DNA from: an uncultured Chitinophagaceae bacterium | Lineage (GTDB): Bacteria; Bacteroidota; Bacteroidia; Chitinophagales; Chitinophagaceae | Direction of reading: 5' to 3' | Assembly (NCBI GenBank): GCA_937996595.1 | Contig: CALKVC010000243.1 | Coordinates: 1 to 26,407, forward strand | DNA length: 26,407 nucleotides | In this document: in pieces, positions 7,209 through 14,500 of the stretch | Numbering within the stretch: the stretch's first letter is position 1 | Layout of the letters: the number at the start of each line of letters is the position of its first letter | The notes under the pieces: model-generated | What the model was told of the DNA's origin: nothing | The model's input: only the letters and a program-made list of their open reading frames with translations | The model's database searches: none | Program-made: the position numbers and the translations under genes

Positions 7209-8303
7209 TTGAAAAAATTACTGCTGTTATCCCTGGTATTTACTTCCATTTTTGCCGGATGTAAAAAATCGTCTCCCTCAGATCCTGTGCCCTTGCCCAC
7301 ACCCGAACCCACCCTGTACTTTCCAACCGTGGGCAGCACAAGCTGGGAAACGGCTTCACCTGATTCCCTGGGCTGGACAGACACTCAATTAAACGACCTG
7401 TACAGTTACTTACAACTAAAAAATACAAAGGCTTTCATCATCCTTAAAAACGGGAAAATAGTTGTAGAAAAATATTTCGGAACCTTTACCGCCGATAGCA
7501 ACTGGTACTGGGCTTCTGCCGGAAAAACCGTTACCGCCATGCTGGTGGGTATCGCCCAACAGGAAGGCCTGCTCAATATCAATCATAAAACATCGCAGTA
7601 TTTAGGTGCCGGGTGGACCTCACTACCTACTGCCAAAGAAGACCTGGTAACGATACGCCATCAACTTACCATGACCAGCGGACTGGATGACAATGTTCCC
7701 GACAATGATTGTACCCTGCCTTCCTGCCTTTCCTATAAAGCAGATGCAGGTACCCGCTGGGCCTATCACAATGCACCATATACACTATTGGATAAGGTGA
7801 TAGAAAGCACTTCCGGAACTTCTTTTAACACTTATTTCCAGGAGAAAATTCGCAACAAAATTGGTATGAATGGCGTTTGGCTGCGCAATGGATATAACAA
7901 TGTGCTTTACAGTACGCCCCGCAGCATGGCCCGGTTCGGTTTGCTGATGCTGAACAAGGGAAAATGGGACCAAACACCCATCCTGAATGATTCGGTTTAT
8001 TTTAACGCCCAGGTAAACAGTTCGCAAAACTTAAACAACTCGTACGGATACCTTACCTGGCTCAATGGCAAGGCCAGCCATATGCTGCCAACCCTGCAAA
8101 CAGTTTTTGCCGGAGCTATGGTACCCAATGCACCAGCCGACATGTATGCAGCCCTGGGGAAAAACGACCAGAAAGTGTATGTGGTGCCTTCACAAAAAAT
8201 AGTGGTGATCCGCATGGGAGAAACAGCCGGAAACGTGCAACTGGCCGTAAGCAGCTTTGATAATGAGTTGTGGGGGAAATTGAGGGGGATTTTTAGATAT
8301 TGA
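7209..8303 (+). CDS. Beta-lactamase-fold serine hydrolase, lipoprotein
   Basis: A 364-residue class C beta-lactamase / penicillin-binding-protein-like hydrolase. The start is TTG at 7209, giving a clean lipoprotein signal (MKKLLLLSLVFTSIFAGC) with Cys18 in the lipobox, then a Ser/Pro/Thr-rich linker (20-36). The catalytic S-x-x-K is Ser103-Ala-Gly-Lys106. The Y-x-N motif is Tyr186-His-Asn188 in RWAYHNAPY, a pattern of class C and esterase-like members. Other family blocks are ILKNGKIVVEKYF and RHQLTMTSGLD. Conserved Cys168 and Cys173 may form a disulfide. It is expected on the periplasmic side of a membrane. Such proteins act as esterases, D-aminopeptidases or amide hydrolases more often than as true beta-lactamases. 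It is monocistronic, and a T/G-rich repeat array follows its stop codon. Confidence 0.88.
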   Translation: MKKLLLLSLVFTSIFAGCKKSSPSDPVPLPTPEPTLYFPTVGSTSWETASPDSLGWTDTQLNDLYSYLQLKNTKAFIILKNGKIVVEKYFGTFTADSNWYWASAGKTVTAMLVGIAQQEGLLNINHKTSQYLGAGWTSLPTAKEDLVTIRHQLTMTSGLDDNVPDNDCTLPSCLSYKADAGTRWAYHNAPYTLLDKVIESTSGTSFNTYFQEKIRNKIGMNGVWLRNGYNNVLYSTPRSMARFGLLMLNKGKWDQTPILNDSVYFNAQVNSSQNLNNSYGYLTWLNGKASHMLPTLQTVFAGAMVPNAPADMYAALGKNDQKVYVVPSQKIVVIRMGETAGNVQLAVSSFDNELWGKLRGIFRY

Positions 8304-8309
8304 TTTATA

Positions 8310-8438
8310 TTTTTTGCCGGGAAGACGGGGTGTTGTTTTTTTTGCCGGGAAGGTGGGAAGGTTTTTTTGAAGAAGAAGGCGGGGAGTTGTTTTTTGAGGG
8401 GAAGGCGGGAAGATTTTTTTGAGGGGAAGACGGGGAGG
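8310..8438. repeat. Degenerate T-run/G-rich tandem repeat, five units
   Basis: Five units of about 24-28 bp, each a run of 6-8 T followed by a purine-rich stretch such as GCCGGGAAGACGGGG. Boundaries are roughly 8310, 8336, 8362, 8390 and 8414. The units diverge by substitutions and small length changes. The array sits between the convergent serine-hydrolase and OmpA-like genes and starts 7 bases past the former's stop. The strong strand asymmetry (G and T on one strand) could favour non-B structures or act as a transcription sink. Confidence 0.75.
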
Positions 8439-8508
8439 TTTTGGTATAATAATACATTCCAACGTAAAAAACGGTGGTCCGATTTAACAGATAATACTTT
8501 TTTTATTC

Positions 8509-9852
8509 CTACAATTTCAGCAGCCGCATTTCTACGCGCCGGTTCTTTGCCCGGTTAGATTCGGTATCATTTGACACAACCGGCCGGTCGGGGCCATAGC
8601 CAAACACGATGATTCGCCCGGGATCAATGCCCTTAGACACGATATAATCCTTACAGGACTTCACCCTTTTATAAGATAACGACCGGTTATAGGCAGCATC
8701 GCCTTCAGATGAAGTGTGCCCGGATAGCTCAATTTCGGCATCTGCATTGGCTTTAAGGAATGCAACCAGTTTGTCTAATTCAGGTTTGGATGTTTCTTTT
8801 ATTTCTGCCTTTGCCTGGTCGAACAGGATATTGTTTAATTCAATTGTTTCTCCCACGGTAATTTCCATCTTGTCGAAAACCACCTGCCGGCCCTGTTCAA
8901 TATAAATGGTGAGTTCGGGGTTATCGTCGCCCTGGCCGATATCGGCTGTGGCTGTTCCGTCATTATAGCCCGTAGCCGCTGCCGTTAGTACTTCAAAGCC
9001 GGTTGGAATACCCTGGAACATAAACCAGCCATCGGCATTGGTGCGGGTGCTGGTTTTATCGGCCAGCATAACCATGGCACCGGCCACCGGCCTGTTTGAA
9101 CTCCTGTCTACCACATGGCCCTGTATATTCCCTTTGCATGTGTTTTCTATTTTCCTGTTAATGAGCAGCCGGATAAAATCAATGGCAAAACCATCCGCAG
9201 CACCGTTCACTTCATCTATCTTCAGCAACAACGCCGGCTTACCGGTAAGCGCTGCAAAAAACTCTTCGGGAACGGGTACGGAAATCAGCTTGCCTACCGG
9301 ACCTGTCTGGTCAATGGCATTAAGTATTTTCTCGCATTCCACAAAGCGTGTACCATTTACCGTTACCTGGAACCTGGAGCATAGCGATGGCGCCTGAAAA
9401 TCGTCAATAAACAATTGCAGGTACGCATTCTTCACCGCTGCTCCCTTCAGTTTATCTGTAGCAATGGAATAGGTAACCGGCTTTGAGGTAACTGCATCAT
9501 ACGACACAGAATACCCATCAGCACCACATGCCTGCGCTGTTGTTTTATTGAATTTGGATGACAGCAATATCCGGTCAAATCCCGGCAGGTCATCTTTAGA
9601 TGCATCCCAGGGATAGGCATGCACGTCCGTCATACGTCCGCAAAACGGATCAAACCCGTCGGGCCAGCCAAAACCAAGATTGTCTATATCGCCAACCCGA
9701 ATGATATAATCAGCTTCCGTCGTGTTTTGTAAAAAGGTTTTTTGCGATTTCCAGTCCTTATCGCCGGAAACAGTATTTATTTGAGCGAAGCCCTGGTACT
9801 GAAAAAATATACATGAAGCAAAACCTGCCAATAATCGGGTCAACGTTTTCAT
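8509..9852 (-). CDS. OmpA-family outer-membrane protein with carboxypeptidase-regulatory-like domain
   Basis: A 447-residue exported protein from the ATG at 9852; in-frame ATGs at 9861 and 9894 would only lengthen the leader. The signal peptide is MKTLTRLLAGFASCIFFQYQ with cleavage likely after GFAQ. The N-terminal region (to about residue 235) contains VGDIDNLGFGWPDGFDPF and a beta-rich section of a type I have seen in Bacteroidota OmpA proteins; I cannot name its domain. A carboxypeptidase-regulatory-like beta-sandwich follows (starting at GNIQGHVVDRSSNRPVAGA). The C-terminal OmpA domain carries ELSGHTSSEGDAAYNRSLS and ESNRAKNRRVEMRL, the peptidoglycan-binding motifs with the conserved Arg and Asp-type contacts. 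Probable role: anchoring the outer membrane to peptidoglycan or surface display. It is convergent with the serine-hydrolase gene. Confidence 0.88.
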   Translation of the reverse strand: MKTLTRLLAGFASCIFFQYQGFAQINTVSGDKDWKSQKTFLQNTTEADYIIRVGDIDNLGFGWPDGFDPFCGRMTDVHAYPWDASKDDLPGFDRILLSSKFNKTTAQACGADGYSVSYDAVTSKPVTYSIATDKLKGAAVKNAYLQLFIDDFQAPSLCSRFQVTVNGTRFVECEKILNAIDQTGPVGKLISVPVPEEFFAALTGKPALLLKIDEVNGAADGFAIDFIRLLINRKIENTCKGNIQGHVVDRSSNRPVAGAMVMLADKTSTRTNADGWFMFQGIPTGFEVLTAAATGYNDGTATADIGQGDDNPELTIYIEQGRQVVFDKMEITVGETIELNNILFDQAKAEIKETSKPELDKLVAFLKANADAEIELSGHTSSEGDAAYNRSLSYKRVKSCKDYIVSKGIDPGRIIVFGYGPDRPVVSNDTESNRAKNRRVEMRLLKL

Positions 9853-9929
9853 ACCTTCCATTTTTACGTGTATTTGATACCATAAAATTAGCAAGATTTA
9901 AGGTATGCTGCTCTTGTATGCCCAACATT

Positions 9930-9956
9930 AAAAAACCGGAAGCGCATGGCTTCCGG
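9930..9956 (-). terminator. Intrinsic terminator of the 108-residue orphan gene
   Basis: On the minus strand: CCGGAAGC, loop CATGC, GCTTCCGG, then six T. The 8-bp perfect GC-rich stem with its T-run begins about 60 bases after the stop of the gene at 10017-10343. It ends that transcript before the OmpA-like gene. Confidence 0.88.
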
Positions 9957-10016
9957 CTACTATGATTTTATTTATGTGCCGAATGTTGTTAACTGATCTG
10001 TTAAGAACCCAAACTC

Positions 10017-10343
10017 CTAACTAAATCCCTGTATCTGCATGAAACAATACGGGTCAATGGAACTGTAATAATCCACTTCCACCGGCGCTTCCGCCATTTG
10101 CATGGCCAGCATGTTTTGCGCTTCCCGCATCTGCCATAGGAATAACCTGGCATCCGGGGCCGATAACAGGAAAATTTCGGGTAATATCTCTTTCAGCAAT
10201 CCGTTCCAGCATGCTTCCCGTAGTTTTTCTTCCTGCGACTGGTTCTTTGAATTTTCGTTATTGTCTTTTTCAAGATACTGCCGGTTGGCAAAACCGGTTC
10301 CGGTTATCAGTAATACTTCCTGTTGTGCTGAATTGTTTGTCAT
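10017..10343 (-). CDS. Orphan 108-residue protein, divergent from the SET/ATP-grasp operon
   Basis: I do not recognise this family. The gene looks real: ATG start, good coding composition and its own strong terminator. The N-terminus is Gln/Asn/Glu-rich and polar (MTNNSAQQEVLLITGTGF, then a charged stretch to about residue 45). A helical, hydrophobic middle follows with EILPEIFLLSAPDARLFLWQMREAQNMLAMQMAEAP. The C-terminal tail is short and aromatic/Cys-containing (YYSSIDPYCFMQIQGFS). There is no signal peptide or membrane segment. It is transcribed away from the SET/ATP-grasp operon across a 350-bp gap. The polar leader plus distinct short tail could suit a modified peptide or protein substrate, but this is speculation from position and shape only. 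It could equally be unrelated. Confidence 0.75.
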   Translation of the reverse strand: MTNNSAQQEVLLITGTGFANRQYLEKDNNENSKNQSQEEKLREACWNGLLKEILPEIFLLSAPDARLFLWQMREAQNMLAMQMAEAPVEVDYYSSIDPYCFMQIQGFS

Positions 10344-10693
10344 ACCTCAGGGTTTTTATTAGGATATTGACATAAAAACGTATGTGTTATCATATTTAGT
10401 ATTCAAAAAGTATTGTTAATGATAAAAAAATACGGTTTCCCTGTAGCCTTCCGGTACATGTAGCTTTCTGTTTACCGGATAGCCGGTGTTTTTTTGTAAA
10501 ATATGTCCCGGAATTTTTAGATGAATGCCTGAATAATTATATCCTCACTGTACGGTTAACCTGCTTTTTATAGCTTTAATATTGTTGAAAACTTTGGCAT
10601 AAGTTTCCATGCGTTTAATTGCTTTACTTTCTATCTTTCTATTCAGAATTTTCCCATTATTTATTCTATTGTCTTACATACTAACCCAGCCAC
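10344..10693. other. Divergent intergenic region controlling the orphan gene and the SET/ATP-grasp operon
   Basis: 350 bases, AT-rich, between two divergent transcription units. A weak hairpin ACCGG-ATAG-CCGGT at 10474-10487 runs into seven T, which could act as an attenuator or weak terminator on the plus strand. TTTT-N19-AAACTTTG at 10566-10596 is two mismatches from the Bacteroidota promoter consensus and is the best plus-strand candidate. From about 10609 a small hydrophobic frame runs into the SET gene. I found no clear promoter for the minus-strand gene. Confidence 0.45.
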
Positions 10694-10722
10694 ATGGCCA
10701 ACGCCGCAATTATAAACCATGA
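10609..10722 (+). CDS. Possible 37-residue hydrophobic leader ORF overlapping the SET gene start
   Basis: An ATG frame of 37 codons reads MRLIALLSIFLFRIFPLFIL, then a short polar and basic tail ending NYKP. It would form one transmembrane helix with a positive C-terminal end. Its stop codon lies 29 bases inside the SET gene in a different frame, so translation could be coupled. Against it: the region is pyrimidine-rich, which gives hydrophobic codons by chance, and there is no clear ribosome site. Treat it as a candidate leader peptide or a chance frame. Confidence 0.2.
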   Translation: MRLIALLSIFLFRIFPLFILLSYILTQPHGQRRNYKP

Positions 10723-11191
10723 TCCGGAAATCATCAGCAGGCATGGATTTGCCGAGGTGATAAAAAATATTCAAACAGGCCAGTATTCATTACATGCACT
10801 TGCGCCTTTCAAAAAAGGAACACTCATATGCCGCTTTACTGCAGGAGACGTGTACACAAGCCCCAATCGCCTTACCGTTCAGCGGAAAGAAGATGAACAT
10901 ATCACCCTGGTTCCCGAATTTCTGCAGTACACCAATCATAGCTGCAGTCCGAATGTTTTTTTCGATACCGATAGTATGGAATTGCTGGCCATCAGCAATA
11001 TTGAAACGAATGATGAACTCTGCTTTTTTTATCCTTCCACCGAACTGGATATGGCACAACCTTTCATCTGTTATTGCGGAAGCAGGGATTGCCTGCAAAA
11101 TATCCGCGGTGCCAAACACCTGCCGGCAGATATATTGAGCAAATACCGGCTTACCGGATTCATCAGGCAACAGCTTCAACTAAAACCTTAG
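10694..11191 (+). CDS. SET-domain protein (stand-alone, with post-SET zinc motif)
   Basis: A 165-residue protein made of a compact SET methyltransferase fold. Visible motifs are the N-H-S-C block at residues 81-84 (TNHSCSPNVFFD), which binds S-adenosylmethionine and forms the pseudoknot, and the catalytic-tyrosine segment around Tyr113 (CFFYPSTELDM). A post-SET motif has Cys126, Cys128 and Cys133 (CYCGSRDC); with Cys84 these four can bind zinc. The N-terminal block, around HALAPFKKGTLICRF, fits the SET-N strand. Known SET proteins methylate lysine side chains; bacterial substrates are mostly unknown. It is the first gene of a tight plus-strand operon, with the ATP-grasp gene 11 bp downstream. 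The ATG at 10694 has no clear Shine-Dalgarno sequence. Confidence 0.9.
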   Translation: MANAAIINHDPEIISRHGFAEVIKNIQTGQYSLHALAPFKKGTLICRFTAGDVYTSPNRLTVQRKEDEHITLVPEFLQYTNHSCSPNVFFDTDSMELLAISNIETNDELCFFYPSTELDMAQPFICYCGSRDCLQNIRGAKHLPADILSKYRLTGFIRQQLQLKP

Positions 11192-11202
11192 CCTCTCCTT
11201 TA

Positions 11203-12360
11203 ATGAAAAAAAGCCATTCCATTTTTAAAGGGGCCCCGGCAAGCAAGATAAAAGTCTGGGTATTATCACCCAGCCTGCAAACGAATGATGATAACATTGA
11301 TTATTATTACGACTTCTCCCAAAGCATTGCAGAATATTCCCGGGTTTTTACAGAGCTGAATGTAACCTGGCTCTGGCAACCGGTGAATATGGGTAATTTC
11401 CGGGAAGTGATTGAAACCATTGAGGCGGAAAAAGAAAACGGCAAACAGATCCCGGTTGTGCTTAACCTATGCGATGGCGATGAGGTTAACGGAACACCGG
11501 GCATTTCGGTGCTGAAGCTGCTGGAAGAAAAAGATATCATCTATACCGGGTCTGACGAATATTTTTATCATATCACCACGTCCAAAGTACCCATGAAAAC
11601 GGCTTTTGATGAAGCCGGGGTACCCAATGCGGCCTGGGAAATCATCCGTACGCCCGACACCGATGCATCAGCCATATTCCATAAACTGGGAAAACCGGTG
11701 ATCATTAAACCGGCGGTTTCCGGTGGCAGCATGGGTGTTGGCATCAGGAATGTGGTAGACAGCGAAGACGCCCTTTCGGAAATACTGAAAAGCATGTATG
11801 CCGGTTACCGGGGATGGAACCTGACCGCCGACGGTATCATCGCCGAAACATTCATTTCCGGACCCGAATATACCGTACTCATCAGCGGCTCTTACGACGA
11901 CCCGGCTAACGCTGTGGTATATACGCCGGTAGAGCGGGTGTTCCATCATTCCCTGCCCGAAAAAGAAAAATTCCTTTCCTTCGACCGCCTCTGGGAAATA
12001 TATGAAGATGAAGCGGCCATGCCGAACGAGGAAAATTTTTATGAATACCGGCTTCCGGATGCCGGACTGGTTGAACCAATCAAAAAAATAAGCTGGGATG
12101 CTTTTTGCGCCACCCGTGGAAAAGGGTATACCCGTGTGGATATACGCATGGACGCTTCCACAGGCAAGCTGTATGTGCTGGAGGTAAATGCCCAATGCGG
12201 TATCAGCGAAGATGAAAACTACACATCCATCGGCGCCATCCTGCGATTCTCGGGCAAACGGTTTTCGCAATTGGTGATTGAGATAATAAATGACGCTTTT
12301 GTACGTGCATCACTGAAAAAACATGCTTATGTTCGTACCGGCAATAATGCCAGGGCCTGA
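11203..12360 (+). CDS. ATP-grasp ligase, D-alanine-D-alanine-ligase-like
   Basis: A 385-residue ATP-grasp enzyme expected to join a carboxylate to an amine through an acyl-phosphate. I start at ATG 11203 (MKKSHSIFKGAPASKIKVWVL), 11 bp after the SET stop; the longer frame upstream overlaps the SET gene and is out of family. The N-terminal preATP-grasp part contains VVLNLCDGDEVNGTPG (86-100). The ATP-binding lysine and glycine loop are KPAVSGGSMGVGI (169-181), the adenine-side segment is AETFISGPEYTVLISG, and metal ligands are Asp313 in RVDIRMD and Glu327-x-Asn329 in LEVNAQCG. These match Ddl-type enzymes. A genuine Ddl is unlikely because the N-terminal motif and context differ. It is flanked by a SET gene and an ATP-grasp-SET fusion. 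Substrates are unknown. Confidence 0.88.
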   Translation: MKKSHSIFKGAPASKIKVWVLSPSLQTNDDNIDYYYDFSQSIAEYSRVFTELNVTWLWQPVNMGNFREVIETIEAEKENGKQIPVVLNLCDGDEVNGTPGISVLKLLEEKDIIYTGSDEYFYHITTSKVPMKTAFDEAGVPNAAWEIIRTPDTDASAIFHKLGKPVIIKPAVSGGSMGVGIRNVVDSEDALSEILKSMYAGYRGWNLTADGIIAETFISGPEYTVLISGSYDDPANAVVYTPVERVFHHSLPEKEKFLSFDRLWEIYEDEAAMPNEENFYEYRLPDAGLVEPIKKISWDAFCATRGKGYTRVDIRMDASTGKLYVLEVNAQCGISEDENYTSIGAILRFSGKRFSQLVIEIINDAFVRASLKKHAYVRTGNNARA

Positions 12361-12380
12361 CCCCTGTTCAAATTCTTGTT

Positions 12381-13811
12381 ATGAAAGTTTGTGTGCTGCA
12401 ACCGGATTATTCCACTTCTGCTGTAGATTACCAGCATTATGATCCGCCGAGGGATTTATCGGGCCTCCTCCCCGGCCATGAAGTTGATCATGTTTTCCTG
12501 AACAAGTTAACCACTTATAAGCAGCTTAAACAACTGGCTAAAAATAAGTACGATGTATTTGTTAATCTCTGCGAGGGTTACCTGGAATGGGAAGTGCCTT
12601 CCATTGATGTGATATATTTCCTGGAACAGCTTACCCTTCCGTTTACGGGCCCATCCTCATTGTTATACGACCCGCCCAAAGAGCTGATGAAATATGTAGC
12701 TTATACCGAAGGCGTGGCCACACCGGCCTATGCGCTGCTGGAGACGATGGAGGACCTGCCCCGGTGCATTAACGGGCTTGCATACCCGCTTTTTGTGAAG
12801 CCGGCTAAAGCCGGCGACAGCCTGGGCATAGACGAACATTCGCTGGTGCATACCGAACAGGAACTCTACAGCAAAGCGGCTGCCATCATTGATGAATATG
12901 GTCCGTTGCTGGTGGAGGAATATATTAAAGGCCGTGAGTTTACCGTGATGCTGGTAGCTAACGGTAACGATGAGCAGCCTGTTACCGTTTTCAGGCCCGT
13001 TGAATATATTTTCCCGGAAGGGCGTACATTCAAAACCTACGCATTAAAGACATCGGAACTGCACCCGGAGTGTAATGTACCGGTTACCGATAAAAAACTG
13101 GAACAGGAACTGAAAACTGCGGCCGAAAACATTTTCAGGGGGTTTGGTGGTGTGGGATATGCCCGCCTCGATTTCAGGATGGATGAAAGCGGCCGGCTTT
13201 ATTTCCTGGAAATCAACTTCACCTGTTCGGTGTTTTACAAAGACGGTTATGAGGGCTCTGCCGATTATATTTTAAAACAGGACGGTACCGGGCAGCAGGC
13301 GTTTTTGCAGATGATCATAGATGAAGGCATCGCCCGCCATAAACGGAAACAAAAAAAATACCGCATGCAGGGCAATGCCATCGCCGGTTTTGGTATCTAT
13401 GCTACCGATAAGATCTGTAAAAATGAATTGATATTTAAGGGGGAGGAAAAAGCGCAGCGCATTGCCACCCGTTCCTGGATCATGGAAAACTGGAAGGGCC
13501 GCGACATGGAAAACTTTAAACGGTATGCGTACCCGTTAAGCCAGGAGGTTTTTTTGCTTTGGGACGATAACCCGTCCGGCTGGGCGCCCCAGAACCACAG
13601 TTGCAATGCCAACACGGCGTACCGGGGGCTGAATGTATATGCAGTCAGGGATATTGAGAAAGGGGAAGAGCTTACGCTTGATTACGGCCTGTTCCTGGAT
13701 GAACATATGGAACCCTTTCATTGTACCTGCGGCAGCCCTAATTGTAAAAACTATATTTCAGGAACGGCGCAAAGTTCGGTTACCAGCAGGGAGATGGCCC
13801 GGAATATGTAA
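12381..13811 (+). CDS. ATP-grasp ligase fused to a SET domain
   Basis: A 476-residue bifunctional protein. Residues 1 to about 320 form a Ddl-like ATP-grasp unit: NLCEGYLEWEVPS (62-74), FVKPAKAGDSLGI (138-150), EEYIKGREFTVMLVANG, Asp264 in RLDFRMD and Glu277-x-Asn279 in LEINFTC. A Lys/Arg-rich linker (KRKQKKYR, 321-328) joins a SET domain from about 329. In it, AGFGIYA fits the SAM-binding GxG strand, NHSC is at 405-408, LDYG gives Tyr435, and post-SET cysteines are 448, 450 and 455 (CTCGSPNC). All key residues of both domains seem intact. The gene follows the stand-alone ATP-grasp gene by 20 bp. The fusion implies that ligation and methylation act on the same substrate or in sequence. No substrate can be named. 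Confidence 0.9.
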   Translation: MKVCVLQPDYSTSAVDYQHYDPPRDLSGLLPGHEVDHVFLNKLTTYKQLKQLAKNKYDVFVNLCEGYLEWEVPSIDVIYFLEQLTLPFTGPSSLLYDPPKELMKYVAYTEGVATPAYALLETMEDLPRCINGLAYPLFVKPAKAGDSLGIDEHSLVHTEQELYSKAAAIIDEYGPLLVEEYIKGREFTVMLVANGNDEQPVTVFRPVEYIFPEGRTFKTYALKTSELHPECNVPVTDKKLEQELKTAAENIFRGFGGVGYARLDFRMDESGRLYFLEINFTCSVFYKDGYEGSADYILKQDGTGQQAFLQMIIDEGIARHKRKQKKYRMQGNAIAGFGIYATDKICKNELIFKGEEKAQRIATRSWIMENWKGRDMENFKRYAYPLSQEVFLLWDDNPSGWAPQNHSCNANTAYRGLNVYAVRDIEKGEELTLDYGLFLDEHMEPFHCTCGSPNCKNYISGTAQSSVTSREMARNM

Positions 13812-13904
13812 TGATTTATTAGCGTTGTTTCGTTTGTTATTGTTTTTTCAATGATTTGGCTATTGGATATTCGAATATTTTATGTACTTATTAAAAATTT
13901 AATT

Positions 13905-14042
13905 TTACTTTTTTGCTTGCCCAAAAAAGTAACAAAAAAGGGCACCCGCAATCGATATACAACCCGATTGCGGGAAGGAGCTTTGTTCAACATTAGTTCT
14001 TTGGTAGCATCAACTACAGTAATTCTACTCTTAGTGTAGAAT
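13905..14042. repeat. Non-coding block with three perfect inverted repeats
   Basis: First hairpin: TTACTTTTTTG / CAAAAAAGTAA, 11-bp arms, loop CTTGCC (13905-13932). Second: CCCGCAATCG / CGATTGCGGG, 10-bp arms (13945-13974). Third: ATTCTAC / GTAGAAT, 7-bp arms (14022-14042). The block lies in the 289-bp gap between the convergent ATP-grasp-SET and DUF2200 genes. The second hairpin has no T-run. The first motif resembles intergenic repeats I recall from other Bacteroidota, so a dispersed repeat is likely; either strong hairpin could also end transcripts. Confidence 0.7.
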
Positions 14043-14100
14043 CTTTAAACTCTTTCTGTCACTTTCATTCTAATTGACGATATTTTTAAATTAGAAAATA

Positions 14101-14451
14101 CTATTTCCTCAGAATCTTATCCATCGCTTTTCCTTTAGCCAGTTCATCAACCAGTTTATCGAGGTAGCGTATTTGCTGCATCAGTTTGTCTTCTATTTCC
14201 TCTACGCGGTAACCGCAGATTAAGCCGGTTATTTTATGGGCATTGGGGTTGATCTGCGGGGCTTTGGCAAAGAAATTCTCAAAATCTGTTTTATTATCAA
14301 TTTGCAGTTGCAGGCTTTTCTCATCATATCCCGTCAGCCAGCAGATAACCTCATTTAATTCTTCTATGCTGCGGCCCTTCTTTTCCACTTTATTTACATA
14401 ATGCGGATAAACACTGGCAAACGGCATTTTAAATACTCTTGTGTTGTTCAT
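14101..14451 (-). CDS. DUF2200 family protein
   Basis: A 116-residue soluble protein of the DUF2200 family, recognised over its full length. Diagnostic blocks are NTRVFKMPFASVYPHYVNKVEKKGR, EVICWLTGYDEKSL, ITGLICGYRVEEIEDKLM and IRYLDKLVDELAKGKAMDKIL. The length equals the family norm. The function is unknown; I recall no assigned reaction. It has no signal peptide or membrane segment. It sits 49 bp downstream of the alpha/beta hydrolase on the same strand and may be the last gene of that unit. The start at ATG 14451 agrees with family alignments as I remember them. Confidence 0.88.
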   Translation of the reverse strand: MNNTRVFKMPFASVYPHYVNKVEKKGRSIEELNEVICWLTGYDEKSLQLQIDNKTDFENFFAKAPQINPNAHKITGLICGYRVEEIEDKLMQQIRYLDKLVDELAKGKAMDKILRK

Positions 14452-14500
14452 GAGGTGCTGTTAAACTGTTATCTCCAATGGGGCTGCCTGCGGATTAGGT

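Noticed and set aside
7209..8303. Antibiotic-resistance beta-lactamase
   Set aside because: It has SxxK and YxN motifs, but the protein is a general lipoprotein serine hydrolase; no KTG-type third motif is clear, so resistance cannot be claimed.
8310..8438. Possible CRISPR array
   Set aside because: Units are contiguous and degenerate, with no unique spacers and no cas genes nearby.
11074..11202. N-terminal extension of the ATP-grasp gene overlapping the SET gene
   Set aside because: The extension is out of frame with SET, has no family-like sequence, and the ATG at 11203 is well placed 11 bp after the SET stop.
11203..12360. Genuine D-alanine-D-alanine ligase
   Set aside because: The N-terminal NLCDG motif, the SET neighbours and no adjacent cell-wall genes argue against the housekeeping enzyme.
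13851..14039. 62-codon plus-strand frame after the ATP-grasp-SET gene
   Set aside because: It runs through the inverted repeats, so its apparent coding sequence is a product of repeat DNA.
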